The notes beneath the pieces are model-generated. The model worked only from the letters and a program-made list of their open reading frames with translations. It did not search any database and was not told the DNA's origin. A stretch of 64,000 nt of DNA from Verticillium longisporum (Eukaryota > Ascomycota > Sordariomycetes > Glomerellales > Plectosphaerellaceae). Shown piece after piece: positions 36,000 to 45,913 of the stretch. The translations under genes and the position numbers were made by a program. Within the stretch, counting starts at the first letter, position 1; each line of letters opens with the position of its first letter. Location: NCBI GenBank assembly GCA_019188255.1, contig JAETXT010000015.1, forward strand, positions 806,001 through 870,000. The letters run 5' to 3'.

Positions 36000-37370
36000 C
36001 CTTCATTCACCTGCATCTTTACGTTCACTTCTAGATCCATTGGTTCGTAGCCAGTCAAATCTTCACTCACCGAAACAGCCTCATCTTCCATCGTCGTCCG
36101 CGAACCTTACCGCGCCTGAATGGCACATTCGAGGCCATTGTCTCTCGCCCCTCCGACCTGACCCCCCGTTTCTCCCGGGCGGCACTTGCACTTTGCCATG
36201 TTCACCAGTCACTCAGCCTCATTCAGTGTTCCCACACCCCCAGGTTCATCATCAACCATATTGGTTTCTGCAGGGGGTGTGTAGCTCATGTCCAGTGGGT
36301 AGAGAGCTCTCTCCCTCTTGCTCCTACCCACCCGCCCCCCTAACCTCCTAAACATCCCCAGACCTTTGACTCGTCGTCTGTACCAGCAGACATGTCAACG
36401 ACCTATCGACAACCCCGCATCGTCTCGAAGTAGCGTGCGCCCCGTGCCCCGGCTTCCCAGCCGGGGAGTCTCCAACGTGTCACCGTCTCCGACCGTGTCG
36501 TCTCAAGCGTGCATGGCCGGCTTGAAACCTGCCCCTGATGCCAGGTAGATACGGAACGCACAGTGTACTGGTACCTCGAACACGCGAAAGCCTGGCCTGT
36601 CATCTTGGACAGGTACTGGTGCCGCCTGCCCTTGACTCGGCCATCTTGTGCCCCCCGACATGACCAGCACAGGAAGTGTGTGATGGGCGAAACAGGGCGA
36701 ACTGTGGCTTTCCGTCGTACCACCTTGCCAGCGCGCACCAGTGCACGGCAGCCTTGTTCGTGATCGTCCCCGTGTCGTCACTGGTAGAGTCTCGGAGCGT
36801 CTTCCCTCCTTCCCACCCCTCCTCATTCGAGCCTTGCCTACCTAGTGTCTGCCTCTGCGGCCATTGATCTCCAAAGAAAGAAAATTGGCGTTGGGCTCCT
36901 TGGTAGGCTCTCGCTGCCTACGTCTTGCATATGCATCCTTCGTCTCAAGCCACATAGTTGTCTGCTTTGTCCGATGCTATGTTACTCTCCTCAGCCTGAT
37001 GAGGGGGGGCGGGGTGGACAGTATTCAGTGTCTGTGTGTCCTCGCTCTCAGATCCAGGGGCGTTTGCCCTTTGGGTCAGACAGTATATGTAGGCCTGGGA
37101 TCGCCGTCCGTGACCCTGACCTTCTTGTCTTGCTCTTGTCCTCGGTGTGGCAATGTGCATCATCAACGAGCTTCACCTTTCACCTCTTTCCCCGTCGTAG
37201 CCTTGTCCAGTTCCCTTGCCTCACAAAAAAGACTCGTCGTCGCTTCGCCTCACTCTGTCCATCGTCACACACTGCTGCTCATCGAAGAAGTCTAGCCTTG
37301 TCTCGTCGAACAACGGCACAGCTTCGCCTGATAGGTTCTCAATTGATTCTGTTCTCGGACACCCCCCATT

Positions 37371-38117
37371 ATGTCGCGACGATCCTCCTCCACCTCCTCG
37401 AGCTCCTCGGGCTCATCTGGCTCCTCGAGCTATGCGAGCACGGCTCGTCACTCTTCCAGCAGGTCATCTTCTTCCAAGACGTCCAGGTCATCCGTCATCA
37501 CGGTGGCCCCGATCCGATCAGACAACAACCTAGCCCTTAGTTTCATGAAATACACCTGCGGGGCACATCCATTTAGGCAATTGGCTGTCCAGAAGAAGAG
37601 AATCGACTATGTAGAGGAAGGCTACGACTATGGTAACAACATGCCGCTCTATGTCGACAGGTATGACGTTCACTACTCTTGGGTGAGGCCCAACTTCGAA
37701 GACGACAGCATCTCCGTGCGGGCCGCCTCCAAGCGAAGCAGCGGGGGCGGGAGGAGCAGCCGAAGCTCGGGAGGACGACAACCCTCCTCGTATCCTAAGA
37801 TGCCGCCCCCTCCTGTACGGCCCATGCCGCGGTTCACTCCGCCGCCGCCGCCGCCGCCGCCCCCAACAATGCCTCACACATACGTGCCACGGCCGCCGAG
37901 CCCCGTGAGCTACATGCCCATGCCCATGGCAAGTGGTGCCAATGACGGCTTCTTCGACTTGAATGCGCCGCAGGACCCGATGCCCTCGGGCCCGACCCCG
38001 GCATTCTTCGATCTCGGACCACCGCCGCCTCCCAGTGCACCAGCAGCAGCGCCCGCCTTCTTCCATGTGGGCAACGGCGGAGGCGGGGATCGAAAGTATG
38101 AAGACTGGAACGACTGA
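37371..38117 (+). CDS. Ser-rich / Pro-rich orphan protein
   Basis: Not recognised. Intronless frame of 248 aa. The N-terminus is almost pure Ser/Thr/Gly/Arg (MSRRSSSTSSSSSGSSGSSS). The central ~70 residues look folded (NNLALSFMKYTCGAHPFRQL and YDYGNNMPLYVDRYDVHYSW). After that come a Gly/Ser/Arg linker and a Pro-rich tail with a P9 run and FFDLNAP, FFDLGPPP and FFHVGNG repeats, ending GDRKYEDWND. Codon use is GC3-rich like its neighbours, and composition stays coherent to the stop, which favours a real gene. Pro-rich FF-x-L repeats could be interaction motifs; no function assigned. Confidence 0.7.
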   Translation: MSRRSSSTSSSSSGSSGSSSYASTARHSSSRSSSSKTSRSSVITVAPIRSDNNLALSFMKYTCGAHPFRQLAVQKKRIDYVEEGYDYGNNMPLYVDRYDVHYSWVRPNFEDDSISVRAASKRSSGGGRSSRSSGGRQPSSYPKMPPPPVRPMPRFTPPPPPPPPPTMPHTYVPRPPSPVSYMPMPMASGANDGFFDLNAPQDPMPSGPTPAFFDLGPPPPPSAPAAAPAFFHVGNGGGGDRKYEDWND

Positions 38118-39814
38118 GAGCATCTGAGGAACGGCCCCATAGGGTCGTTGCGAGCTGAACGACAACCAACGCTCTTTACCTTTCTGCCTCCGCAATGTCA
38201 TTCTTACTCACGAGGGGGATTATGATGAGACTTGCCAGACATTGGCTGCTTTGTGGTTGTATTTGATGCCCGGCCGGAGGGGCTTATAGGTGAACAAGGG
38301 AGGTTCAAGCTGGCGCAAACTTACGGCCGCCGAGGCCGAGAATACCACTCAACCCAAAGAGGGCAAACAGGACCTCGGTATTGAAGGGACTCTGGTTACT
38401 TAGGGAGGTATTTACCTGGGCTAGCGATGTGATTCACGGCTTTATGTGGCAATGTACAAAACAATCCATTGGTCTAATTGACTCTTTTCTTACACGGAGT
38501 CTGTTTGCTCGACTACAAGTGCCTATAATCCTGAGCCTGTGAGGAGGCTGGTCAGCCAAACGCGGAATGACAGTGCCATGCCAAGTCCCTGCCTACGTCA
38601 CTGACGAGACACTGCACACAGAAAACGTCATACGACGCCTCCGGTGATGGAAGCATGAGAGGCAAAATTGTTCTCGTGTTTAGCAGTGCGGTGAGTGTCT
38701 TTATTGTGCACAAAGGCTCGTAAAAGGGCCAGTTGGTGTCAAGGGTCTACTGGGAGAGGCCTCAACCCAAAGGAGTCACCGGTAGGTACCTACCTTAGGT
38801 AGGCAGTGTTCCCCAGCCTCGACGTCATTGGAGCCCTTCTTCAGCCCTGAGACCCGCGTTCTGTGGACCGGCAGTTCCAGACCAATCTGGCCATGCCCGC
38901 CACCAATACCACCTAGGCATGAGGCCGCCGGGTGTCCCACAAGTGCATGGCCGAATGTGGTGACGGCACCACAAGTCCACCCGATGGCATCTGGTGGTTC
39001 CTTGCCAAGTGACCTTTTTCGTCCCGACTTTTGCTACCTTACCTGCCTTCTACCTAGGTACTCTCATGTCTGGTACATATGGTCTCCTGCCCTGGCCCGC
39101 AACGCGGTTCGCCATATGCAGGCGTCGCACCAGGTGCAGGAAAACACGCATGTGGTTGCCTACGAGCCATCACAAAGTTCTAGGCATCGCAGCACGCCAA
39201 CCCCCCGGTCTCAACGATGCCATGATCCAGGCTCCCTCCTGCTCACATGAATGGGTGGCGTGCAAGTCGACAGCAACGATCGTGTTAGCTACTTGATCAC
39301 GACCAATCAGTCTATTTCCCGGCACTGCTTTTTCTTTGTCACGGACAGCGTGAATTCATCGAGTGCACCAACTATGATAGGCGGCGTTGCGACACAAGCA
39401 TCGTGTCTCACGCGCATACAGAGAGCTCGGTGACGGTTTCCGGTTGGGCGCCGTCCTCGACCCAACGTGTCAGCAGCGCGACTCCACACGTGTTCCGCAC
39501 CTCGAGCGAGGCCTCATCCATCCATCAATCCAGCTCGGCCTGCAGTCATAGTTGGGGGGAGGCCAAATGATCATCCAATTTGCTGGTGGGGGGCTGTCAG
39601 CCTGGAAGGATGAGAGCACAGCGTAGGTAGATGCCGACCTACATATAGGGCATCGCTGCTCCATCGTCATTGTCGCTGTCTGTATAGACATCCTCCTCTC
39701 ATCCTCCTGCTCTCGCTTCATTGTCGTTGTCGCACAGGAAGAGGAAACGAATGAGAACGGCCTATACGCACGCACACCATCTCCAGTTGTTTTCCTTAGA
39801 CGCCTTTCGTCGGT
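38118..39814. other. Intergenic before Bcs1-like gene
   Basis: 1.7 kb. It includes a 14-bp palindrome (38781-38794) and CT-rich sequence before 39815. No credible exon. Confidence 0.5.
38781..38794. repeat. GGTAGGTACCTACC palindrome
   Basis: Perfect 14-bp palindrome centred on GGTACC, followed by a TTAGGTAGG partial repeat. One of several similar intergenic motifs in the window. Confidence 0.9.
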
Positions 39815-41849
39815 ATGGATACGCTGTCACACTCCTCTTGCACGACGGCAGCGACAGAGGCTTCGTCCTTTGATGCTCCGCAAGCACAGCCATCACAGGC
39901 CATTCTGGACTTCTTCTTCCCCGGCTTCAGCATCCTGACAAGTGCCTGTCAAAAATATTTTGGCATCGATCTTAATGTCTACATCCCCCTGATCATCCTG
40001 TGTGGTGGTGCCACCTTTGCCTGGCAATATTTGAGCGACTATGTCTGGGGCCTGATCGAGTCCCATCTCATGTCCTCTGTCGACGTGCGAACCGACGATG
40101 AAATTTATGTGAGTAACCCAGCCAACTCACTACCGCAAACATACCCTGGTCTCTGACTCTTTCCCCCCCTCTCTTCAGAACATTCTCATGGCCTGGGTTG
40201 CCACACAGCGCTTCGCAAAGAAGTCCCGACGCTTCATTGCCAACACAAACCTCAACTCGAGAGCCTGGTTCCTTATGCGCTGGTCGTACGACGAGGACGA
40301 AGAGGACGACGATGAAGACGACTCTACTGCCACGACCACCAGCGAGGTCGGACACAAGAAGAAGGGTCTGGCTTACACGCCAAGCTTTGGTAACCACATC
40401 TTCTGGTATAAGGGCCGCCTCCTCCGTTTCAAGAGGAGCCAGAACCAACAACAAGGGTCCTACTTGACCGTCAGCGAGAGGGAGGAGATCAGCATCTCCT
40501 GCTTTGGACGCTCGCCTTGGATCCTGAAGCAGCTTCTCCTCGAGGCCCGCCTGGAATATCTCAAGAAGGATACCAAGAAAACCATGATCTACCGCGGGGG
40601 CATTCGTGCGGGTTCCACCGACCCCACCTGGCAGAGGTGCATGGCCCGGACGTCGCGGCCCTTCTCGACCGTCATCCTCAACGAAACGACGAAGAAGGAG
40701 CTCATCGATGATGTGTCCGACTACCTGTCACCCGCTACCCGGAACTGGTATTCCAACCGTGGCATTCCCTGGCGTCGTGGCTACCTGTACGAGGGGCCTC
40801 CCGGTTGCGGCAAGAGCTCGCTCGCACTCGCGCTGGCCGGCTACTTCAAGCTGCGGATCTATATTGTCAGCCTGAGCTCCATTGTCGCCAACGAGGAAAC
40901 GCTTGCCACCCTGTTTTCCGATCTCCCCCGTCGGTGTGTTGTTCTTCTGGAGGACATTGACACGGCCGGTCTAACACATACGCGGGAGGTCAGCGACGTG
41001 CTCTCCGGGGATGCTGACAGGAGCGATGCTTCTGCCAATGCCATGGTGCCCGGCCAGCTGACCACAGGTATCCTCAGCGCCGCTGCCACCAGCAGCTCGT
41101 CGAGGCTCTCCTTGTCAGGCCTGCTGAACATCCTGGACGGCGTCGCCAGTCAGGAAGGTCGCGTCCTCATCATGACGACCAACCACGTAGAGAAGCTCGA
41201 CAAGGCGTTGATTCGACCTGGCCGGGTCGACATGATTGTCAAGTTCTCACAGGCTGACGCCGAGATCATCGGTGCCATTTTCCGCGCCATCTACGCTCCC
41301 CTCGAGGGCGACGACGGAGACGGCCACGAGGCGGCGGACCGCGATGCGCCGGGAGTTGATGCTGACGCCGAGAAGGCTGCGGCCGAGGCTGCGGCGGCGC
41401 GGATGGCCAAGACTGTAGCACACGTCGAAGCTCTGTCGCACGAGTTTGTGGCACGTATCCCGGCCCACGAGTTCAGTCCAGCGGAGATTCAGGGGTTCCT
41501 GATGAGGCACAAGAGAAGTCCAGATGCGGCGATCGAGCATGCAGCTCAGTGGGTGATAGACACTCGAAAGCAGAAGAAGGAGAAGGAGATTAAAGCGGCT
41601 GAGGAGAGGCGGGCAGAAGAGGAGAAGGAGATGGAGAAGGAGAAGGAGAAGGAGAAGGAGAAGGAGAAGGAGAAGGAGAAGGAGAAGGAGAAGGAGAAGG
41701 AGAAGGAGAAGGAGAAGGAGAAGGAGAAGGAGAAGGAGACTACCAGCGACGGCAAGGAAGCAGCATCTGAGAAGACGAAGACGGCGAGGGCCGAACACCT
41801 GCAAGGACCAGGCTCGGACTCGGGATATGCGACTTCAGTCGAATCATAG
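39815..41849 (+). CDS. Bcs1-like AAA ATPase (mitochondrial chaperone BCS1 family)
   Basis: Exons 39815-40108 and 40179-41849 (70-nt intron), 654 aa. A hydrophobic segment IPLIILCGGATFAWQYLSDY lies near residue 65, then the BCS1 N-domain (HKKKGLAYTPSFGNHIFWYK; GRSPWILKQLLLEARLEYL). AAA core: PWRRGYLYEGPPGCGKSSLA (Walker A ~304-311), Walker B CVVLLEDID (~350-357), sensor LIMTTNHVEKLDKALIRPGR. An ~40-residue insertion follows Walker B (SDVLSGDADRSDASANAM), typical of the fungal BCS1-B expansion rather than the Rieske-inserting BCS1 itself. The C-terminus is a (Lys-Glu)n tract from a perfect hexamer repeat. Target unknown. Confidence 0.93.
41634..41739 (+). repeat. (GAGAAG)n hexanucleotide repeat inside the Bcs1-like CDS
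   Basis: About 17.7 perfect units encoding alternating Glu-Lys. Unit changes are frame-neutral, so length polymorphism is likely. Confidence 0.95.
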
Positions 41850-42331
41850 ATCGATCACGATCGAGGTGCGCGTAGTCTACGCAACTCATCAAGAAGGCGA
41901 GGGCGGAGAGCAGGAACAGAAAAAAGTGTGCCGCGCGGCGGACGAAGGGAGCGGGCGAGGACCCCACAGTCACGGCGAGGCTGTCCAAACGAGGTCGTGA
42001 GTATGGGCGTTGTACAGTAAATGCTTCCCACCTCGATTGGCAATACAGAGAGCACTTGTTGCTTACCATTGATGCTGCTGGCCTTCTTCATTTGGAGGTT
42101 CTTGGTGGATGGAGATGCACGAGCGCAGGGGCTATAGAAGAGACGACTGTTCACTTAGCCACGGAGAGGTACGACTGATATGACGTGGCCGCCCGTGGCC
42201 AGGGGATTGACAATGACAGTCAGAAGCTGAAGGTGACGTTGACGATGGCTGGGGCGGCGGGGTTGTTTTGTTGGCAGGTTGTAAGACGCCAAAGAAGTAC
42301 CTATTCACCATGTCCATCACCTCTGAGACGC

Positions 42332-42357
42332 GTGTGTGTGTGTGTGTGTGTGTGTGT
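42332..42357 (+). repeat. (GT)13 microsatellite
   Basis: Thirteen perfect dinucleotide units, about 1.2 kb upstream of the HMG-CoA synthase start. Confidence 0.95.
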
Positions 42358-43325
42358 ATGTTGAGATTGGCATTGGGAGATTGCAATAGTAACAGGCACC
42401 ATCGTGTGGCTGTGCAGGGGCAGCCTTGGTCTGCGTGTTGACCCACCAGATCTACCGTACTTTGAGCACAGGCAATGGTGATGTCGATGTTGATGTCGAT
42501 ATGGTGATGGGTGGACGAAGGGGAAAGGAGGCTAAGCCTCGCAAGGTCTAGTTTGGTGAAAATGGCCTGATTGGCCACGCAGGCTTGACAGTTGCGTGCG
42601 ATTGGGACCCGGGGGGGGATTCCGTTGGGGGAGTGGCCTAGGCAGGTACCTGATCCAGGCACGTCCCCGCTGTCTCGGTGCCCTGAAGACAAGCCACTGC
42701 CTGCCCGTGGTTGCCCGCCGGTTGCGTGACGCACCTCTGGGGTGTTGGAGATGGGGTCACACACACGACACCCACAACAGAAGAGGCACAGAGGCAGGAG
42801 GTGGCAGGCAAGGCGCCAAAAAAACAAGGAGCAGGGTTTATTGGATCGGAGGCACGAGGCAGGGCATTGGCAAGCGCGGAACTGTTGCACTGCAGGCACG
42901 AGCACAGGCACAGACATGGGTGGCACCGGCGACAGACGGGACGAAAGAGCCCAACCTTTCCTCATCGGGCCTCGCAGGCGTCTGCTTCACTGAGAGTCGG
43001 TGGAGAACAATATTAAAGTCGCGGGGGAACCAGACTCGGGTGGGCGGCCGACAAAGAGATAAAAAGCATACGGATTTATGAGGACCTTGATGCGCATCCT
43101 TCGGAACCAAGCACCAACATCTCGGACAGCCTTATCAACCTCTCACCTGTTCTCCTGTACCATTTCGGCTCATCTTTGTGCCACAGCGAGCTCGCATACG
43201 AAAAATCCGAGGTGAGTCCTTCATGCGCCGAGACCCTGCAGCACCTGTTTTTTTTGTGCCTCGCGCGGACGCGGCGGTTACAGGCACCGACTCTCTTCGT
43301 TGGAGGGGGAGGGGCGCGAGGGGCA

Positions 43326-43339
43326 CCCCCCCCCCCCCC
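43326..43339 (+). repeat. C14 homopolymer
   Basis: Fourteen consecutive C about 230 bp upstream of the HMG-CoA synthase ATG; true length uncertain in any assembly. Confidence 0.9.
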
Positions 43340-43566
43340 TTCTGCCAGTGAACACCACCTCATCGACAAGTGCCTTTTTCGCTTCAGTTCATTTCATGCC
43401 CCCTTCTCCGAGGGCGCGCGGGGCACCGATCAAAACAGCGGTGAAATCTCCTTCAAAACCATGCACGCTGGCTAACGACCGCCTTTAGACAACCCCCCTT
43501 CGCTTCTTGCCAATCCTCATTTCTTCTGCCCTGAAGCCATTCACAACACCTCATATCACGTACAAG

Positions 43567-45198
43567 ATGGCTTCCCGTCCCCAGAACATCGGCATCAAGG
43601 CCATTGAGGTCTATTTCCCCAGCCAGGTACGTTTGGCACTTGTCCTGAGGAATTGTCGCCATCACCGACATCGCCCCTCCTACCCCTCCCTTTGTGCGCT
43701 CCCCCTTTTCCTGCAGCACAATTCACGCGCCCAACGCAAGTCTTGGATCTCACGTCTTCTTGAAAGAAATGCCCGCTTCTGTGCCTACTCGCATTGGCTT
43801 CACTTGCTGACCTCGGATTTTCTCCTCGTGGTTTAGTATGTCGAGCAGTCTGAACTCGAGAAGCATGATGGCGCCAGCACTGGCAAGTACACGATCGGCC
43901 TCGGCCAGACCAAGATGGCCTTCTGCGACGACCGTGAGGATATCTACTCTTTCGCTCTGACCGTGGTGAGCAACCTGCTCAAGAAGTACGAAATCGACAC
44001 CAACTCCATCGGCCGCCTCGAGGTCGGCACCGAGACCATCCTCGACAAGTCCAAGTCTGTCAAGACTGTCCTCATGCAGCTCTTCGGCGACAACACCAGC
44101 ATTGAGGGTGTCGATACCCTCAATGCCTGCTATGGCGGCACCAATGCCCTGTTCAACACCCTCAACTGGATCGAATCCTCCGCCTGGGACGGCCGCGACG
44201 CCATTGTCGTCGCTGGTGACATTGCTCTCTACGCCAAGGGCAACGCCCGCCCCACCGGTGGTGCCGGTGCCGTCGCCCTCCTCGTCGGCCCCAACGCTCC
44301 CATCGTTGCCGAGCCCGGCCTTCGCGGCACCTACATGCAGCACGCCTACGACTTTTACAAGCCCGACCTGACGAGCGAATACCCCTACGTCGACGGCCAC
44401 TTCTCCAACAAGTGCTACACCAAGGCCCTTGACGCCGCCTACCGTGACTACAACAAGCGGGAGGCCAAGGTCGCTAACGGCTACGCCAACGGCGATGCCG
44501 CCAAGCTGTCCCTGGAACGTTTCTACTTCCTCGCCTTCCACGCCCCCAACTGCAAGCTCGTCCAGAAGTCCTACGCTCGCCTGCTGTACCACGACTACCT
44601 CGCCAACGCCGACAACGCCGCCTTTGCCGAGGTCGCCCCTGAGCTGCGCGACATGGAGTACGAGACGTCTCTGACCGACAAGGTCGTTGAGAAGACCTTC
44701 ATGGGCCTCACCAAGAAGAAGTTCCAGGAGCGGGTCAGCCCCGGCATCCAGGTCGCCACCCTCTGCGGCAACATGTACTGTGCCAGCGTCTGGGGCGGTC
44801 TCGCCAGCTTGATCTACCACGTCGACGACGCGGCCCTTGTCGGCAAGCGCGTCGGTCTTTTCAGCTACGGATCTGGTCTTGCCTCCAGCTTCATGTCCTT
44901 CCGCATCGAGGGCAGCGTCGCCCCCATCCAGAAGGTTCTCGACATTCGCTCCCGACTGGAGGCCCGCCGCGTCCTCAGCCCCGTGGACTACGAGGCGGTA
45001 CGTCCCACTGCTCTATATCCTGCGTGTAAAGACTCCTTTGAAGCTAATGTGTTTTTTCAGATGTGCGACCTTCGTAAGAAGGCTCACCTGCAGAAGGACT
45101 TCACCCCTGCAGGTGAAGTCTCCACCATCGCCCCTGGCACGTACTACCTCGAGAAGGTCGACGATATGTTCAGACGCGAGTACTCTATCAAGGCTTAG
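43567..45198 (+). CDS. erg13: Hydroxymethylglutaryl-CoA synthase
   Basis: Condenses acetyl-CoA with acetoacetyl-CoA to HMG-CoA, the committed step before HMG-CoA reductase in the mevalonate pathway. Exons 43567-43626, 43837-44997 and 45061-45198; introns of 210 and 63 nt; 452 aa. It begins [20 protein letters not shown]; the catalytic cysteine is in [20 protein letters not shown] (about Cys118), with the substrate loop [20 protein letters not shown] and [20 protein letters not shown] near the C-terminus. It ends REYSIKA. No frame break. The long first intron after codon 20 is in the usual position for a regulatory leader intron. Tail-to-tail with the sterol-reductase-like gene. Confidence 0.97.
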
Positions 45199-45451
45199 AG
45201 GAGACTGAGAGACGGAAAACGGAGAGGAACGCGGCGCGCGGTCGGTACTACCGACACGGGGGAAACTACTGGATCCGGCCCCTGGCACTAATAGAGGCTG
45301 GTGCAATAATTAGATGGGCTGTCGTTGAAGCAGACAGACATGCATGGGGGTACTTTGAGGTCTATGATTTCTACATCGGCATATAGATGCACGAACGACT
45401 GCGTTAGAGCGGGCGAGAGCGTTACACATGACGCTGCCCAGTGAATGCGGA

Positions 45452-45482
<31 letters not shown>

Positions 45483-45784
45483 GCAATGATAAACAGTTAT
45501 AGATTAAAGTCCTGGCTGAGATGTCTGCAATGCAAGTGTCATGTCTAACGAGGAGCTCTTCTTGGTTTGTTGGGTCTAAGGAATGGTATGTGTTGAACGA
45601 CATGTCTAAATAGGACGGTGGTGGTACAATAGTACAAGGCCGGCATGATACAGGTGAAAGGCGAGCTTGCCCAGTCTATCTAGATCATGACCTTGCCAGC
45701 TTTTTCCCCTCTGTCTATAAGCCTCCTGCCTGCCTGCCTGGCACGATGAAAAGGCGGCCGGGCTCGGATCAACGATCGACCGAG
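45199..45784. other. Intergenic between convergent HMG-CoA synthase and sterol-reductase-like genes
   Basis: 586 bp of 3' UTR-type sequence. It includes an almost pure T tract (45453-45482, interrupted by CTC) on the + strand. Confidence 0.6.
45453..45482 (+). repeat. T-rich tract
   Basis: T10-CTC-T17-like run in the 3' region of the HMG-CoA synthase gene. Read on the other strand it is an A-tract. Low-complexity, no further meaning claimed. Confidence 0.85.
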
Positions 45785-45913
45785 TTATGCGTCTCTCTCC
45801 TTGTTGAACTTCCACTCGGCATTGCGATGCAGCTTGTAGTCCTTGCTCTGGATGGACTTCCAGATGCCCCAGAGGCCAGCGAGCGGCCACGTCGGTTTGA
45901 GCCGCTGGCGCTA
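45785..45913 (-). other. In-frame TAG and conserved-looking C-terminal extension of the sterol-reductase-like gene
   Basis: Codons continue RQRLKPTWPLAGLWGIWKSI and then QSKDYKLHRNAEWKFNKERD before a TAA. The Trp-Pro-Leu-x-Gly-Leu pattern fits the end of DHCR24-like proteins, so either the stop is an error/mutation (for example from CAG) or the extension is reached by readthrough. Confidence 0.6.

Larger units (their letters stand above)
34251..37370. other. 3.1-kb region without gene; simple repeats
   Basis: Separates the divergent membrane-protein gene and the Ser/Pro-rich orphan. No believable exon chain on either strand. It holds a TAGG microsatellite (35434-35460), a heptamer tandem repeat (35971-35999) and long C/T-rich stretches (36000-36400, 37100-37370), the latter typical of fungal 5' UTRs/promoters. 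Confidence 0.5.
41850..43566. other. Intergenic before HMG-CoA synthase
   Basis: 1.7 kb without a credible gene. Contains (GT)13 at 42332-42357 and C14 at 43326-43339. A long open minus-strand frame across the GT repeat is low-complexity and rejected. Confidence 0.5.

Noticed and set aside
41247..41804. Minus-strand frame with a poly-Leu tract
   Set aside because: Antisense of the (GAGAAG)n repeat in the Bcs1-like gene.
42132..42965. 277-codon minus-strand frame containing a His-Thr run
   Set aside because: The run is the (GT)13 microsatellite; the rest is Cys/Pro/Ser noise with no coding bias.
43750..44820. 356-codon minus-strand frame opposite HMG-CoA synthase
   Set aside because: Shadow of strong codon bias; repetitive Val/Gly/Glu text with no domain.
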